From NCBI RefSeq assembly GCF_014269035.2, contig NZ_JABWRP020000006.1:186001-250000 (forward strand): a DNA stretch of 64,000 nucleotides. Reading direction: 5' to 3'. This DNA is from Pseudomonas vlassakiae. GTDB lineage: Bacteria; Pseudomonadota; Gammaproteobacteria; Pseudomonadales; Pseudomonadaceae. Each line of letters begins with the position of its first letter. Position 1 is the stretch's first letter. Of the stretch, positions 26,359-36,644 are shown piece after piece. The notes under the pieces were generated by a model. That model did no database searches. It saw nothing but the letters and a program-made list of their open reading frames with translations, and was not told the DNA's origin. The position numbers and the translations under genes are program-made.

Positions 26359-26754
26359 ATGCTGGAAACAGTTATCGTTGTTTTTCATCTGTTGGCAGCG
26401 CTGTCACTTGTAGTGCTGGTTCTGCTGCAACAGGGTAAGGGTGCGGAAGCAGGTGCATCTTTCGGCGCAGGTGCCTCAAACACTGTGTTCGGAAGCCAAG
26501 GTTCTGCTACCTTCCTGAGTAAATTGACTGCTATACTCGCTGCCACTTTCTTTTTGACAGCACTTGGGTTAGGATACTTCGCGAAGCAACAAGCTCACCA
26601 GCTTAGCCAAGCAGGTCTTCCAGATCCAGCGGTGCTAGAAGTGAAAGAGCCGCAGAAACCGGCAGTTAATGATGATGTACCGGTGCTCCAGGAACAGAAG
26701 AGTGACAGCACCCCTAAAGGTGATGTACCTCCTCCGGCCGAAGAGCAGAAGTAA
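26359..26754 (+). CDS. secG: Protein-export membrane protein SecG
   Basis: Accessory subunit of the SecYEG translocon. The 131-residue protein has two membrane helices (about 3-22 and 52-72) joined by the conserved loop [17 protein letters not shown] and [11 protein letters not shown] Pro/Glu/Lys-rich cytoplasmic tail of about 55 residues follows. It begins 4 bp after tpiA and is followed by tRNA-Leu(GAG), as in E. coli secG-leuU. Codon use is poorer in G/C-ending codons than in the flanking genes. Confidence 0.95.
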   Translation: MLETVIVVFHLLAALSLVVLVLLQQGKGAEAGASFGAGASNTVFGSQGSATFLSKLTAILAATFFLTALGLGYFAKQQAHQLSQAGLPDPAVLEVKEPQKPAVNDDVPVLQEQKSDSTPKGDVPPPAEEQK

Positions 26755-26775
26755 CGGGTTTCAAGTAGTAGTATT

Positions 26776-26861
26776 GCCGAGGTGGTGGAATTGGTAGACA
26801 CGCAACCTTGAGGTGGTTGTGCCCATAGGGTGTAGGGGTTCGAGTCCCCTTCTCGGTACCA
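26776..26861 (+). tRNA. tRNA-Leu (anticodon GAG)
   Basis: 86-nt class II tRNA with encoded CCA end. The anticodon stem CAACC/GGTTG encloses the loop TTGAGGT, giving anticodon GAG for CUC/CUU leucine codons. A long variable arm and the T-loop GGTTCGAGTCC are present. The acceptor stem has G-U closing pairs at both ends. It follows secG by 21 bp. Confidence 0.95.
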
Positions 26862-26872
26862 ATTGAAGCTTG

Positions 26873-26896
26873 AGAGCCCGCTTTAGCGGGCTTTCT
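26873..26896 (+). terminator. Intrinsic terminator after tRNA-Leu
   Basis: AGAGCCCGC and GCGGGCTTT pair around TTTA, followed by a T-rich run. It would end the secG/tRNA-Leu transcript. Confidence 0.8.
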
Positions 26897-26961
26897 TGCA
26901 GGTGAAGGTTTGGGTTTGACCCATAAGCAGGTTAAGTCTTATACTTTCGCCCCAGCTTTGT

Positions 26962-27038
<77 letters not shown>

Positions 27039-27048
27039 GCTTCAGCGG

Positions 27049-27070
27049 AGCCCCTTTTCAGGGGCTTTTT
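27049..27070 (+). terminator. Terminator 1 between tRNA-fMet and rimP
   Basis: AGCCCC and GGGGCT pair around a TTTTCA loop, followed by five T. It lies 10 bp after the tRNA. Confidence 0.75.
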
Positions 27071-27118
27071 GCTAGCTGAACGAAATTTACGGCGTCGTTG
27101 TCCTACGGCGCTTTCAGG

Positions 27119-27142
27119 GATGGGCGCTTCGCCCATTTTTTA
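27119..27142 (+). terminator. Terminator 2 in the rimP leader
   Basis: ATGGGCG and CGCCCAT form a tight hairpin with a CTT loop, followed by seven T, ending about 30 bp before the rimP start. Because the operon includes nusA, this may be a partial, NusA-responsive stop. Confidence 0.75.
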
Positions 27143-27170
27143 TTTGCACAGCATGCACGAGGGGGTTCAG

Positions 27171-27629
27171 GTGTCGAGCAAGCTAGAACAGTTGCAGGCC
27201 TTGTTGGCCCCGGTGGTCGAGGGTCTGGGCTATCAGTGCTGGGGGATCGAATTCGTATCCCAGGGTAAGCATTCGGTACTGCGCATCTATATCGACAAGG
27301 AAGACGGCATCCTGGTGGACGACTGCGAAGCGGTCAGCCGTCAGGCCAGCGCGATCCTCGATGTGGAAGATCCGATCAGCAGCGAATATACCCTTGAGGT
27401 CTCCTCTCCAGGCATGGATCGCCCACTGTTCACTCTGGAACAGTTTGCCTCGCATGCCGGCGAACAAGTGAAGATCAAGCTGCGTTCACCCTTCGAGGGG
27501 CGTCGTAACTTCCAGGGCCTTCTCCGCGGTGTGGAGGATCAGGACGTGGTGGTCCAGGTGGACAACCAGGAGTTCCTGCTGCCGATCGATTCGATCGACA
27601 AGGCCAATATTATTCCCAGTTTTGACTGA
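27171..27629 (+). CDS. rimP: Ribosome maturation factor RimP (GTG start)
   Basis: Needed for maturation of the 30S subunit. The 152-residue protein has the N-terminal alpha/beta domain with [25 protein letters not shown] and the C-terminal SH3-like domain. The start was set at GTG 27171, 5 bases after GAGGGGG and matching [20 protein letters not shown] of relatives; an ATG at 27153 is in frame but its ribosome site is poor. First protein gene of the rimP-nusA-infB-rbfA-truB-rpsO-pnp series; nusA follows after 59 bp. Confidence 0.94.
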   Translation: MSSKLEQLQALLAPVVEGLGYQCWGIEFVSQGKHSVLRIYIDKEDGILVDDCEAVSRQASAILDVEDPISSEYTLEVSSPGMDRPLFTLEQFASHAGEQVKIKLRSPFEGRRNFQGLLRGVEDQDVVVQVDNQEFLLPIDSIDKANIIPSFD

Positions 27630-27688
27630 GACGTGCCGGGCCCGGCGGACTATCCGGGCCTAATGGCTTGCGCAAGGCGAGGCGTACG

Positions 27689-29170
27689 ATGAGCAAAGAA
27701 GTACTGCTGGTTGTTGAATCGGTATCCAACGAAAAAGGTGTACCGCCCGGCGTCATTTTCGAAGCGCTGGAAGTGGCCCTGGCTACTGCAACCAAAAAAC
27801 GTTTTGAGGACGAAGTCGATCTGCGTGTGGAAATCAACCGCCACACCGGTAGCTATGAGACGTTCCGTCGCTGGACCGTGGTCGACGAGAACGACCTGGA
27901 CGATCCGGCGATCGAAACCTGGCTGGACAAGATCAAGGACACTCACCCTGAAGCGAAAGTCGGTGACGTGATCGAAGAAAAGATCGAGTCCATCGAATTC
28001 GGCCGTATCGCCGCGCAGACCGCCAAGCAGGTCATCGTGCAGAAGGTTCGTGAAGCCGAGCGCGCCCAGGTGGTTGACGCCTACCGCGAGCGGGTCAACG
28101 AGATCATCTCCGGCACCGTCAAGAAAGTCACCCGTGACAACGTCATCGTTGATCTGGGTAACAACGCCGAGGCCCTGCTGGCCCGCGAAGACATCATTCC
28201 ACGTGAGACCTTCCGTGTTGGCGTGCGCCTGCGTGCGCTGCTCAAGGAAATCCGCACCGAGAACCGCGGTCCTCAGCTGATCCTGTCGCGCACCGCGCCG
28301 CAGATGCTGATCGAGCTGTTCCGCATCGAAGTGCCGGAAATCGCCGAAGGCCTCATCGAAGTCATGGCTGCATCCCGTGATCCGGGGTCGCGTGCCAAGA
28401 TCGCCGTCCGCTCCAAGGACAAGCGCATCGACCCGCAAGGTGCCTGTATCGGCATGCGCGGTTCGCGCGTCCAGGCCGTATCCGGCGAGCTGGGTGGTGA
28501 GCGCGTGGATATCGTCTTGTGGGACGAGAACCCGGCGCAATTCGTCATCAACGCCATGTCGCCGGCTGAAGTCGCGGCGATCATCGTTGATGAAGATGCC
28601 CATGCAATGGACATCGCCGTTGCCGAAGACAACCTGGCACAAGCCATTGGCCGTGGTGGCCAGAACGTTCGCCTGGCCAGTCAGCTGACTGGCTGGACCC
28701 TGAACGTGATGACCGAGAAGGACATCCAGGCCAAGCAACAGGCTGAAACCGGCGACATCCTGCGTAATTTCATCGAAGAGCTGGAAGTCGACGAGGAGCT
28801 GGCCCAAGTGCTGGTCGACGAAGGCTTCACCAGCCTCGAAGAGATTGCCTACGTACCGTTGGAAGAAATGCTCAACATCGATGGCTTTGACGAAGAAATC
28901 GTCAATGAGCTGCGCGCTCGTGCCAAGGACCGTTTGTTGACCAAGGCCATCGCTACCGAAGAAAAACTGGCAGACGCCCATCCGTCCGACGACTTGCTCT
29001 CCCTCGAGGGCATGGACAAGGACCTGGCAGCGGAACTGGCGGTGCGCGGCGTGGTTAACCGCGAAGACCTGGCCGAGCAGTCGATTGACGACCTGCTCGA
29101 CATCGACGGCATCGACGAAGAGCGTGCCGGCAAGTTGATCATGGCCGCCCGAGCCCACTGGTTCGAGTAA
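27689..29170 (+). CDS. nusA: Transcription termination/antitermination factor NusA
   Basis: RNA polymerase-associated factor affecting pausing, termination and antitermination. The 493-residue protein has the N-terminal polymerase-binding domain (1-125), an S1 domain (about 130-200), two KH domains (about 230-345, with [14 protein letters not shown] and [12 protein letters not shown]), and two C-terminal acidic helix-hairpin-helix repeats (about 365-490). The ATG at 27689 is the family start [13 protein letters not shown]. infB follows after 27 bp. Confidence 0.98.
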   Translation: MSKEVLLVVESVSNEKGVPPGVIFEALEVALATATKKRFEDEVDLRVEINRHTGSYETFRRWTVVDENDLDDPAIETWLDKIKDTHPEAKVGDVIEEKIESIEFGRIAAQTAKQVIVQKVREAERAQVVDAYRERVNEIISGTVKKVTRDNVIVDLGNNAEALLAREDIIPRETFRVGVRLRALLKEIRTENRGPQLILSRTAPQMLIELFRIEVPEIAEGLIEVMAASRDPGSRAKIAVRSKDKRIDPQGACIGMRGSRVQAVSGELGGERVDIVLWDENPAQFVINAMSPAEVAAIIVDEDAHAMDIAVAEDNLAQAIGRGGQNVRLASQLTGWTLNVMTEKDIQAKQQAETGDILRNFIEELEVDEELAQVLVDEGFTSLEEIAYVPLEEMLNIDGFDEEIVNELRARAKDRLLTKAIATEEKLADAHPSDDLLSLEGMDKDLAAELAVRGVVNREDLAEQSIDDLLDIDGIDEERAGKLIMAARAHWFE

Positions 29171-29197
29171 TTAGGCGCGGCCTGAGGAGAGAAGTGC

Positions 29198-31741
29198 ATG
29201 ACGCAAGTCACGGTGAAAGAACTGGCCCAAGAGGTCGAGGCACCGGTAGAGCGCCTGCTGCAGCAGATGCGTGAGGCAGGTCTGCCGCACACCGACGCCG
29301 GTCAGGTAGTGACCGACAATGAAAAGCAGACTCTGCTGACCCATTTGAAGAGCAGCCACAAGAGCAAGGCGGAAGAGCCGCGCAAGATTACCTTGCAGCG
29401 CAAGACCACCAGCACCCTGCGTGTCGCCGGTAGCAAAAGCATCAGCGTAGAAGTACGCAAGAAGAAAGTTTTCGTTCAGCGCAGCCCGGAAGAAATCCAG
29501 GCCGAGCAGAAGCGTGAGCTGGATGATCGCCGCGCGGCTGAAAATGCCGCTCGCGAAAAGGTCGAGGCCGAAGTTCGCCAGCGCAACGAAGAGCAGGCTC
29601 GCCGTCAGGCGGCCGATGCTGCTGCAGCGCCAGCTCCGGCGCCTGTGGCAAAGGCCGAACCAGCACCGGCTCCGGCTCCGGCCCCGGTAGTCGCCGACGC
29701 CCCGGCGTCCGAAGACGCCGCCGCCCGTGCTGCCGAGCGCAAGAAGGACGAAGCCCGTCGCAACGAAGGCCGCACCCGTGACGAAGACCGTCGTGGTGGC
29801 GAGCGTCGTGGCGAAGCGCCGCGCGTGTCGATCAAGGTCAAGGTCAAGGAGAAGGAAAAGGCTCCGACTCCTCGTGCCGCACCGCGCACCACCGACGAAG
29901 AGAGCGATGGCGCTCGTCGTGGCCGTGGTGGCAAGAGCAAGCTGAAGAAACGTAATCAGCACGGCTTCCAGAACCCGACCGGCCCCGTCATTCGTGACGT
30001 GACCATCGGCGAGACCATTACCGTCTCCGAGCTGGCCAACCAGATGTCCGTCAAGGGCGCCGAAGTGGTCAAGTTCATGTTCAAGCTGGGTACCCCGGTT
30101 ACCATCAACCAGGTGCTCGACCAGGAAACCGCTCAGCTGGTCGCAGAAGAGCTGGGTCACAAGGTCACCCTGATCAGCGATACCGCTCTGGAAGATTCCC
30201 TGGCCGAATCGCTGAAGTTCGAGGGCCAGACCGAGTCGCGTGCGCCGGTAGTTACGGTCATGGGTCACGTCGACCACGGTAAGACCTCGCTGCTCGACTA
30301 CATCCGTCGTGCCAAGGTTGCTGCCGGCGAAGCCGGTGGTATTACCCAGCACATCGGTGCCTACCACGTGGAAACCGACCGCGGCATGGTCACCTTCCTC
30401 GATACCCCGGGCCACGCCGCGTTTACCGCGATGCGTGCCCGTGGTGCCAAGGCCACCGACATCGTCATCCTGGTGGTGGCGGCGGACGACGGCGTGATGC
30501 CGCAAACCCGCGAAGCCGTTCAGCATGCCAAGGCTGCTGGCGTTCCGCTGGTGGTTGCAGTGAACAAGATCGACAAGCCGGGTGCCGACCTCGATCGCAT
30601 CCGCAACGAACTGGCCGTCGAAGGCGTGACCTCCGAGGACTGGGGCGGTGACACGCCGTTCGTCAAGGTTTCGGCGAAGATGGGTACCGGTGTCGACGAA
30701 TTGCTCGAAGCCGTCTTGCTGCAGGCCGAAATTCTCGAGCTGACCGCCACCCCGACCGCTCCAGGTCGTGGCGTCGTGGTCGAATCGCGCCTGGACAAGG
30801 GCCGTGGTCCGGTGGCGACCATCCTGGTCCAGGACGGTACCCTGCGTCAGGGCGACATGGTCCTGTGCGGCTCCAACTATGGCCGCGTACGTGCCATGCT
30901 CGACGAGAACGGCAAGCCTGTGAAGGAAGCCGGCCCGTCGATCCCGGTCGAGATCCTCGGCCTGGACGGTACCCCGGAAGCCGGTGACGAGCTGTCCGTG
31001 GTTGCCGACGAGAAGAAGGCCCGTGAAGTTGCCCTGTTCCGTCAAGGCAAATACCGCGAGGTCAAGCTGGCCCGTGCTCACGCCGGCAAGCTGGAAAACA
31101 TCTTCGAGACCATGGGTCAGGAAGAGAAGAAGACCCTCAACATCGTCCTCAAGACCGACGTGCGGGGCTCCCTGGAAGCACTGCAGGGCTCGCTGTCTGG
31201 TCTGGGCAACGACGAAGTTCAGGTGCGCGTGATTGGTGGCGGCGTCGGTGGTATCACCGAAAGCGACGCCAACCTGGCGCTGGCTTCGAATGCAGTACTG
31301 TTCGGCTTCAACGTGCGTGCCGATGCCGGCGCGCGCAAGATCGTCGAGCAGGAAGGTCTGGATATGCGTTACTACAACGTGATCTACGACATCATCGAAG
31401 ACGTCAAGAAAGCCCTGACCGGCATGCTCGGCAGCGATGTTCGCGAGAACATTCTGGGCGTTGCTGAAGTCCGTGACGTGTTCCGTTCGCCGAAGTTCGG
31501 CGCCATCGCTGGCTGTATGGTCATCGAAGGTACCGTGTACCGCAACCGTCCGATCCGCGTACTGCGCGAAGACGTTGTGATCTTCGAAGGTGAACTGGAA
31601 TCGCTGCGTCGCTTCAAGGACGACGCTTCCGAAGTGCGTTCGGGCATGGAGTGCGGTATTGGCGTCAAGAGCTACAACGACGTCAAGGTCGGCGACAAGA
31701 TCGAAGTCTTCGAGAAAGTCCAGGTTGCTCGTACCCTTTAA
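29198..31741 (+). CDS. infB: Translation initiation factor IF-2
   Basis: GTPase that places fMet-tRNA in the ribosomal P site. The 847-residue protein has an N-terminal IF2-N domain, a long Ala/Pro/Glu/Arg-rich charged linker (about 90-250), a second IF2-N-type domain, then the G domain with GHVDHGKT (356-363), DTPGH and NKID. Domains II, III and the fMet-tRNA-binding C2 complete it. The low-complexity linker is where most length variation occurs in the family. Internal starts for shorter IF-2 forms are likely but cannot be fixed here. Confidence 0.98.
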   Translation: MTQVTVKELAQEVEAPVERLLQQMREAGLPHTDAGQVVTDNEKQTLLTHLKSSHKSKAEEPRKITLQRKTTSTLRVAGSKSISVEVRKKKVFVQRSPEEIQAEQKRELDDRRAAENAAREKVEAEVRQRNEEQARRQAADAAAAPAPAPVAKAEPAPAPAPAPVVADAPASEDAAARAAERKKDEARRNEGRTRDEDRRGGERRGEAPRVSIKVKVKEKEKAPTPRAAPRTTDEESDGARRGRGGKSKLKKRNQHGFQNPTGPVIRDVTIGETITVSELANQMSVKGAEVVKFMFKLGTPVTINQVLDQETAQLVAEELGHKVTLISDTALEDSLAESLKFEGQTESRAPVVTVMGHVDHGKTSLLDYIRRAKVAAGEAGGITQHIGAYHVETDRGMVTFLDTPGHAAFTAMRARGAKATDIVILVVAADDGVMPQTREAVQHAKAAGVPLVVAVNKIDKPGADLDRIRNELAVEGVTSEDWGGDTPFVKVSAKMGTGVDELLEAVLLQAEILELTATPTAPGRGVVVESRLDKGRGPVATILVQDGTLRQGDMVLCGSNYGRVRAMLDENGKPVKEAGPSIPVEILGLDGTPEAGDELSVVADEKKAREVALFRQGKYREVKLARAHAGKLENIFETMGQEEKKTLNIVLKTDVRGSLEALQGSLSGLGNDEVQVRVIGGGVGGITESDANLALASNAVLFGFNVRADAGARKIVEQEGLDMRYYNVIYDIIEDVKKALTGMLGSDVRENILGVAEVRDVFRSPKFGAIAGCMVIEGTVYRNRPIRVLREDVVIFEGELESLRRFKDDASEVRSGMECGIGVKSYNDVKVGDKIEVFEKVQVARTL

Positions 31742-31798
31742 GGGTGAGCAGGGCGCCAGCCCCCGCCGCAGGGCGGTGGGCAGCGCCTCAGTAGGTAG

Positions 31799-31828
31799 CG
31801 CCCGGTCAGGCTTATGCCTCACCGGGCG
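31799..31828 (+). other. Strong RNA hairpin between infB and rbfA
   Basis: CGCCCGGT...ACCGGGCG with an inner AGGC/GCCT pair and a TTAT loop. Only a short T-run follows, so it may be a processing or stability element, or a weak terminator inside the operon. Confidence 0.55.
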
Positions 31829-31857
31829 TTTGCCGCTTTAAGTTACAGGTAGCAAGA

Positions 31858-32256
31858 ATGGCCAAAGAATACAGCCGTACCCAACGTATCGGTGATCAGA
31901 TGCAGCGTGAGCTGGCCGAGCTGATCCGCCGTGAAGTCAAGGACCCACGCGTCGGCCTGGTGACCATCACCGCTGTGGATGTCAGCCGCGACCTGGGCCA
32001 TGCCAAGGTCTTCATCACCGTCATGGGCGAAGAAGCGCCAGACGCCGTGCAGCAGTCGCTCAAGGCCCTGAACAGCGCCGCAAGCTTCCTGCGCCTGCAC
32101 CTGGGCCGCTCGATGCAACTGCGCAGCGTGCCGCAGTTGCACTTCCACTTCGATGAAAGTGTCAGCCGCGGTGTCCACCTCTCGGCGCTGATCGAGCGTG
32201 CAGTGGCCGAAGACCGCCTGCACAAGGATGCCGACGAGTCGGACGCCAAGGAGTAA
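31858..32256 (+). CDS. rbfA: Ribosome-binding factor A
   Basis: Binds the 30S subunit and supports late 16S maturation and cold adaptation. The 132-residue protein is a single KH-like domain starting [19 protein letters not shown], with the family segment [18 protein letters not shown] and the C-terminal [12 protein letters not shown]. The final 15 residues are acidic and variable. It lies 116 bp after infB and 3 bp before truB. Confidence 0.97.
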   Translation: MAKEYSRTQRIGDQMQRELAELIRREVKDPRVGLVTITAVDVSRDLGHAKVFITVMGEEAPDAVQQSLKALNSAASFLRLHLGRSMQLRSVPQLHFHFDESVSRGVHLSALIERAVAEDRLHKDADESDAKE

Positions 32257-32259
32257 GCG

Positions 32260-33177
32260 GTGGCCCAGGTCAAACGTATCCGCCGCAACGTCAGCGGCAT
32301 CATCCTGCTCGACAAGCCGCTGGGCTTTACCTCCAACGCCGCGCTGCAGAAGGTCCGTTGGTTGCTCAATGCCGAGAAGGCCGGCCACACCGGCAGCCTC
32401 GACCCACTGGCCACCGGCGTGCTGCCGCTGTGCTTTGGTGAGGCGACCAAGTTTTCGCAGTACCTGCTCGATTCCGACAAGGGCTACGAAACGGTCATGC
32501 AGCTGGGGCAGACTACCAGCACCGCAGACGCTGAAGGTGAAGTCCTGCAGACCCGCGAGGTGACCGTTGGTCGCGCCGATATCGAAGCGGTGATCCCGCG
32601 TTTTCGCGGTGAAATCCTTCAGGTACCGCCGATGTACTCGGCGCTCAAGCGTGACGGCCAACCGCTGTACAAACTGGCACGTGCAGGAGAGGTAGTGGAG
32701 CGCGAGGCGCGTTCTGTTACTATTGGCCGCTTGGAGTTGCTCGAGTGCGAAGGCACCCGTGCACGGTTGTCGGTTGGCTGCAGCAAAGGCACCTATATCC
32801 GCACCCTGGTGGAGGATATCGGCGAGGCCTTGGGCTGTGGCGCCTACGTCGCCGAGTTGCGCCGGACCCAGGCCGGGCCTTTTGCCCTGGCCCAGACGGT
32901 GACCCTCGAGGCACTCGAGCAGGCCCATGCCGAAGGCGGCAACGAAGCGCTCGACCGCTTCCTGATGCCATCCGACAGCGGGCTGCAGGACTGGCCACTG
33001 GTGTGCCTGTCCGAGCACAGCGCGTTTTACTGGCTGCATGGCCAGGCAGTGCGTGCGCCGGATGCACCGCAGTTTGGCATGGTCCGCGTACAGGATCACA
33101 ATGGCCGCTTCATCGGTATCGGTGAAGTGAGCGAAGACGGGCGCATTGCGCCGCGTCGATTGATTCGGTCGGAATGA
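32260..33177 (+). CDS. truB: tRNA pseudouridine-55 synthase (GTG start)
   Basis: Forms pseudouridine 55 in the T-loop of tRNAs. The 305-residue protein has the catalytic motif [12 protein letters not shown] with Asp48, KLARAG and [12 protein letters not shown], and a C-terminal PUA-like domain (about 250-305). Translation starts at GTG 32260, 3 bp after the rbfA stop, and the sequence [20 protein letters not shown] fits relatives. rpsO follows after 149 bp, which contains a separate leader region. Confidence 0.97.
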   Translation: MAQVKRIRRNVSGIILLDKPLGFTSNAALQKVRWLLNAEKAGHTGSLDPLATGVLPLCFGEATKFSQYLLDSDKGYETVMQLGQTTSTADAEGEVLQTREVTVGRADIEAVIPRFRGEILQVPPMYSALKRDGQPLYKLARAGEVVEREARSVTIGRLELLECEGTRARLSVGCSKGTYIRTLVEDIGEALGCGAYVAELRRTQAGPFALAQTVTLEALEQAHAEGGNEALDRFLMPSDSGLQDWPLVCLSEHSAFYWLHGQAVRAPDAPQFGMVRVQDHNGRFIGIGEVSEDGRIAPRRLIRSE

Positions 33178-33287
33178 CCGAAACCACAGGTCGAGGCTTT
33201 GGCTGAAACCGGTGGGTCGAGGGTGGCTGTCAGTAGGCACGGTCACAGCTCATTTTATTAATACAGGGTTTTGTCCCTGGCCTATTG

Positions 33288-33307
33288 GACCCCGCTTGCG
33301 GGATCCG
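33288..33307 (+). other. Hairpin in the rpsO leader
   Basis: GGACCCCGC-TTGC-GGGATCC lies 20 bp before the rpsO start codon. In E. coli, S15 represses its own translation by binding a leader structure; this is a candidate for that element, but no pseudoknot was confirmed. Confidence 0.4.
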
Positions 33308-33326
33308 TTTGATTTGGAGAAGCCTC

Positions 33327-33596
33327 ATGGCCCTCAGCGTTGAAGAAAAAGCTCAGATCGTTGCCGAATACCAGCAAGCCGCCGGCGATACCGGTAGCCC
33401 GGAAGTGCAGGTTGCTCTGCTGACCGCCAACATCAACAAGCTGCAAGGCCACTTCAAGGCCAACGACAAAGACCACCACTCCCGTCGTGGTCTGATCCGT
33501 ATGGTCAACCAGCGTCGTAAGCTGCTGGACTACCTGAAGGGCAAAGACACCACTCGTTACAGCGCCCTGATCGGTCGCCTGGGCCTGCGTCGCTAA
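33327..33596 (+). CDS. rpsO: Ribosomal protein S15
   Basis: Primary 16S rRNA-binding protein of the 30S platform. The 89-residue protein has the four-helix S15 fold with the signature segment [22 protein letters not shown] (about residues 45-66 region). The start at 33327 follows TTGGAGA. An in-frame ATG-less extension upstream is not used. It precedes pnp with a 250-bp structured leader between, as in E. coli. Confidence 0.98.
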   Translation: MALSVEEKAQIVAEYQQAAGDTGSPEVQVALLTANINKLQGHFKANDKDHHSRRGLIRMVNQRRKLLDYLKGKDTTRYSALIGRLGLRR

Positions 33597-33621
33597 TAGC
33601 GGCCTGGTCAGTGGTGTGCAT

Positions 33622-33747
33622 GGCGTGTCGCAAGCTTCGGCTATGCTGCTTTGCAGCATCGCCGTCGGGCACGCCACGCGTATCTCCGAGGTTGGCAGCC
33701 TGGTTTTGCTGAGCGGTTTACCGCACAGCAGCCAGGTTCCCAACCTC
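33622..33747 (+). promoter_or_regulatory. pnp leader: two long stem-loops
   Basis: Stem-loop 1 (33622-33675) pairs GGCGTG/CACGCC, CGGC/GCCG and ATGCTGC/GCAGCAT around TTT. Stem-loop 2 (33688-33747) pairs GAGGTTGG/CCAACCTC, CCTGG/CCAGG, TGCTG/CAGCA and GCGG/CCGC around TTTA. No T-run follows either. The layout resembles the RNase III-cut leader through which PNPase autoregulates in E. coli. Confidence 0.65.
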
Positions 33748-33846
33748 GTGTTGTATCTGGACGGTCAATGGGGCCGATTCCCCGTTCTGCCCAAGAATTC
33801 GCAAGAAACCAGTTCCCCCAGAGCCACTGAAAAAAGGTAGGAAACC

Positions 33847-35952
33847 GTGAACCCGGTAATCAAGAAATTCCAGTTCGGTCAATCGACCGTTACTCTCGAA
33901 ACGGGCCGTATCGCCCGTCAGGCAACCGGCGCCGTGCTGGTTACCGTCGACAACGACGTCACCGTGCTGGTGACCGTGGTCGGTGCCAAGCAGGCCGATC
34001 CAGGCAAGGGTTTCTTCCCGCTGTCGGTCCACTACCAGGAAAAGACCTACGCCGCCGGCAAGATCCCGGGTGGCTTCTTCAAGCGTGAAGGCCGTCCTTC
34101 CGAGAAAGAGACGCTGACCTCGCGCCTGATCGACCGTCCGATCCGCCCGCTGTTCCCAGAAGGGTTCATGAACGAAGTGCAGGTTGTCTGCACCGTGGTT
34201 TCCACCAGCAAGAAGACCGATCCGGACATCGCTGCGATGATCGGTACCTCGGCTGCCCTGGCCATCTCCGGCATTCCGTTCGAAGGCCCGATTGGCGCTG
34301 CCCGTGTTGCCTTCCACGAAAGCACCGGCTACCTGCTGAACCCGACCTACGAGCAGCTGGCTGCTTCGAGCCTGGACATGGTCGTTGCCGGTACCTCCGA
34401 CGCCGTTCTGATGGTTGAGTCGGAAGCTCAAGAGCTGACCGAAGACCAGATGCTGGGCGCCGTGCTGTTCGCCCACGACGAGTTCCAGGCTGTCATCCAG
34501 GCTGTCAAAGAGCTGGCCGCCGAAGCGGGCAAGCCGACCTGGGACTGGAAACCTGCCGTTGCCAATACCGAACTGTTCAACGCCATCCGTGCAGAGTTCG
34601 GCGAAGCCATTTCCCAGGGCTACACCATCACCGTCAAGGCCGACCGCTATGCGCGCCTGGGCGAGCTGCGCGATCAGGCCGTTGCCAAGTTCTCCGGTGA
34701 AGAAGGCCAACCTTCGGCTGCTGAAGTCAAAGAAATCTTCGGCGAAATCGAATACCGCACCGTTCGCGAAAACATCGTCAATGGCAAGCCACGTATCGAC
34801 GGCCGCGACACCAAGACCGTACGTCCGCTGAACATCGAAGTCGGTGTGCTGCCGAAGACCCACGGCTCGGCCCTGTTCACCCGTGGCGAAACCCAGGCCC
34901 TGGTCGTCGCGACCCTGGGTACTGCGCGTGATGCCCAGCTGCTGGACACCCTCGAAGGCGAGAAGAAAGACCCGTTCATGCTGCACTACAACTTCCCACC
35001 GTTCTCGGTGGGCGAGTGTGGTCGCATGGGGGGTGCCGGTCGTCGCGAAATCGGCCACGGCCGTCTGGCCCGTCGTTCGGTTCAGGCCATGCTGCCATCT
35101 GCCGACGTGTTCCCGTACACCATCCGTGTGGTGTCGGAAATCACCGAATCCAACGGTTCCAGCTCCATGGCTTCGGTCTGCGGTGCTTCCCTGGCCTTGA
35201 TGGACGCCGGTGTACCGATGAAGGCACCCGTTGCCGGTATCGCCATGGGCCTGGTCAAGGAAGGCGAGAAGTTCGCAGTCCTGACCGATATCCTCGGTGA
35301 CGAAGACCACCTCGGCGACATGGACTTCAAGGTTGCGGGTACCGCCAAAGGTGTTACCGCGCTGCAGATGGACATCAAGATCAACGGCATCACCGAAGAG
35401 ATCATGGAAATCGCCCTGGGCCAGGCCCTGGAAGCGCGCCTGAACATCCTCGGCCAGATGAACCAGATCATTGGCGAGTCGCGTACCGAGCTGTCGGCCA
35501 ATGCCCCGACCATGATCGCGATGAAGATCGACACCGACAAGATCCGTGATGTCATCGGCAAAGGCGGCGCTACCATTCGCGCCATCTGCGAAGAAACCAA
35601 GGCTTCGATCGACATCGAAGATGACGGCTCGATCAAGATCTTCGGCGAAACCAAGGACGCGGCAGACGCAGCCAAGCAGCGCATCCTGGGCATCACCGCC
35701 GAGGCCGAGATCGGCAAGATCTACGTCGGCAAGGTCGAGCGAATCGTCGACTTCGGCGCCTTTGTCAACATCCTGCCTGGCAAGGACGGCCTGGTTCACA
35801 TCTCGATGCTGAGCGACGCTCGCGTAGAGAAGGTGACCGACGTACTGAAAGAAGGTCAGGAAGTCGAAGTGCTGGTACTGGACGTGGACAACCGCGGCCG
35901 TATCAAGCTGTCGATCAAGGACGTTGCCGCTGCCAAGGCTTCGGGCGTCTAA
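33847..35952 (+). CDS. pnp: Polyribonucleotide nucleotidyltransferase (PNPase, GTG start)
   Basis: 3'-5' phosphorolytic exoribonuclease, a partner of the RNA degradosome. The 701-residue protein contains two RNase PH domains (about 10-225 and 305-535) joined by a helical domain. The second carries the active-site region [24 protein letters not shown] domain (about 553-615, [15 protein letters not shown]) and an S1 domain (about 620-690) complete it. The GTG at 33847 follows GTAGGAAACC and begins [11 protein letters not shown] as in relatives. A strong terminator ends the operon. Confidence 0.98.
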   Translation: MNPVIKKFQFGQSTVTLETGRIARQATGAVLVTVDNDVTVLVTVVGAKQADPGKGFFPLSVHYQEKTYAAGKIPGGFFKREGRPSEKETLTSRLIDRPIRPLFPEGFMNEVQVVCTVVSTSKKTDPDIAAMIGTSAALAISGIPFEGPIGAARVAFHESTGYLLNPTYEQLAASSLDMVVAGTSDAVLMVESEAQELTEDQMLGAVLFAHDEFQAVIQAVKELAAEAGKPTWDWKPAVANTELFNAIRAEFGEAISQGYTITVKADRYARLGELRDQAVAKFSGEEGQPSAAEVKEIFGEIEYRTVRENIVNGKPRIDGRDTKTVRPLNIEVGVLPKTHGSALFTRGETQALVVATLGTARDAQLLDTLEGEKKDPFMLHYNFPPFSVGECGRMGGAGRREIGHGRLARRSVQAMLPSADVFPYTIRVVSEITESNGSSSMASVCGASLALMDAGVPMKAPVAGIAMGLVKEGEKFAVLTDILGDEDHLGDMDFKVAGTAKGVTALQMDIKINGITEEIMEIALGQALEARLNILGQMNQIIGESRTELSANAPTMIAMKIDTDKIRDVIGKGGATIRAICEETKASIDIEDDGSIKIFGETKDAADAAKQRILGITAEAEIGKIYVGKVERIVDFGAFVNILPGKDGLVHISMLSDARVEKVTDVLKEGQEVEVLVLDVDNRGRIKLSIKDVAAAKASGV

Positions 35953-35971
35953 GCGACTGACATGCGACAGG

Positions 35972-36000
35972 AAAAGGGCCCCTCTGGGGCCCTTTTTTTT
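35972..36000 (+). terminator. Intrinsic terminator after pnp
   Basis: AAAAGGGCCCC pairs with GGGGCCCTTTT around TCT and is followed by a run of T. It ends the rimP-pnp series. Confidence 0.95.
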
Positions 36001-36135
36001 GGAGGACGGGGAACCTTTTGCGGACTTGCATCTTGCATGCAGGTTTTTCGCACTGATTGCAAAATGCACGAATGTCGGTTGCCCCCTTATTCGTTAAGTT
36101 GTTGATTTACAAGGAAACAAGCGAAGCGGAAAAAC

Positions 36136-36151
36136 TGGCATAGCGCATGCA
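36136..36151 (+). promoter_or_regulatory. Possible sigma-54 promoter of the BON-domain gene
   Basis: TGGCATAGCGCATGCA has GG and GC at the exact -24/-12 spacing (12 bases from G to G) and matches TGGCAC-N5-TTGCW at most positions. It would start RNA near 36162, 54 bases before the start codon. No activator site was identified upstream; a TGTTAC lies just downstream at 36159-36164. Confidence 0.4.
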
Positions 36152-36215
36152 ACTACAGTGTTACCTGCCGCCAGGACATACGGCGCAGACCTTTCGACAA
36201 ACAGGAGTGACCCAA

Positions 36216-36566
36216 ATGAAGAAGTTCGCCATTGCTGCCGCTACTGCTACCGCTCTGACCCTGACCATGGCCAACGGTGCCTTCGCTGCCCAGCCAACTC
36301 AGGCTCCGGTCATGTTGGCTGCCAATACCGTGGACAACGCCAAACAGGAAGGCTCTGACACCTGGATCACCACCAAGGTCAAAGCTGACCTGATGACCGA
36401 GAAAGGCGTACCGGGTAGCGATATCAAGGTGGAAACCAGCCACGGTGTGGTCTCGCTGTCTTCTGACGTGAAGGTGACTGAATCGCAAAAGGCTGAAGCT
36501 GTTCGCATCACCAAAAATATCAAAGGCGTGAAAAGCGTGATGGCTGATGGCTTGAAAGCCGAATAA
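36216..36566 (+). CDS. Periplasmic BON-domain protein
   Basis: 116-residue exported protein. A signal peptide covers about 1-24 (MKKFAIAAATATALTLTM..., AFA-A cleavage). A short linker and one BON domain follow (about 45-115) with DTWITTKVKADLM, VKVETSHGVVSLSSDV and IKGVKSVMADGL. BON domains are thought to bind phospholipid; OsmY, with two such domains, is osmotically induced. The single domain here fits the small OsmY-like family, function unproven. CAGGAG precedes the ATG. A sigma-54-like promoter lies upstream and a strong terminator downstream. Confidence 0.85.
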   Translation: MKKFAIAAATATALTLTMANGAFAAQPTQAPVMLAANTVDNAKQEGSDTWITTKVKADLMTEKGVPGSDIKVETSHGVVSLSSDVKVTESQKAEAVRITKNIKGVKSVMADGLKAE

Positions 36567-36607
36567 GGAATGTCCCGTCGGCCAAAAGGATTTGGCCACC
36601 TCCACCG

Positions 36608-36635
36608 AAGCCCCGGCCACTGCCGGGGCTTTTTC
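36608..36635. terminator. Terminator between convergent BON and monooxygenase genes
   Basis: AAGCCCCGGC and GCCGGGGCTT pair around CACT, followed by T on the plus strand. On the minus strand only two A precede the stem, so it mainly serves the BON gene. Confidence 0.9.
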
Positions 36636-36644
36636 ATGTTGGCC

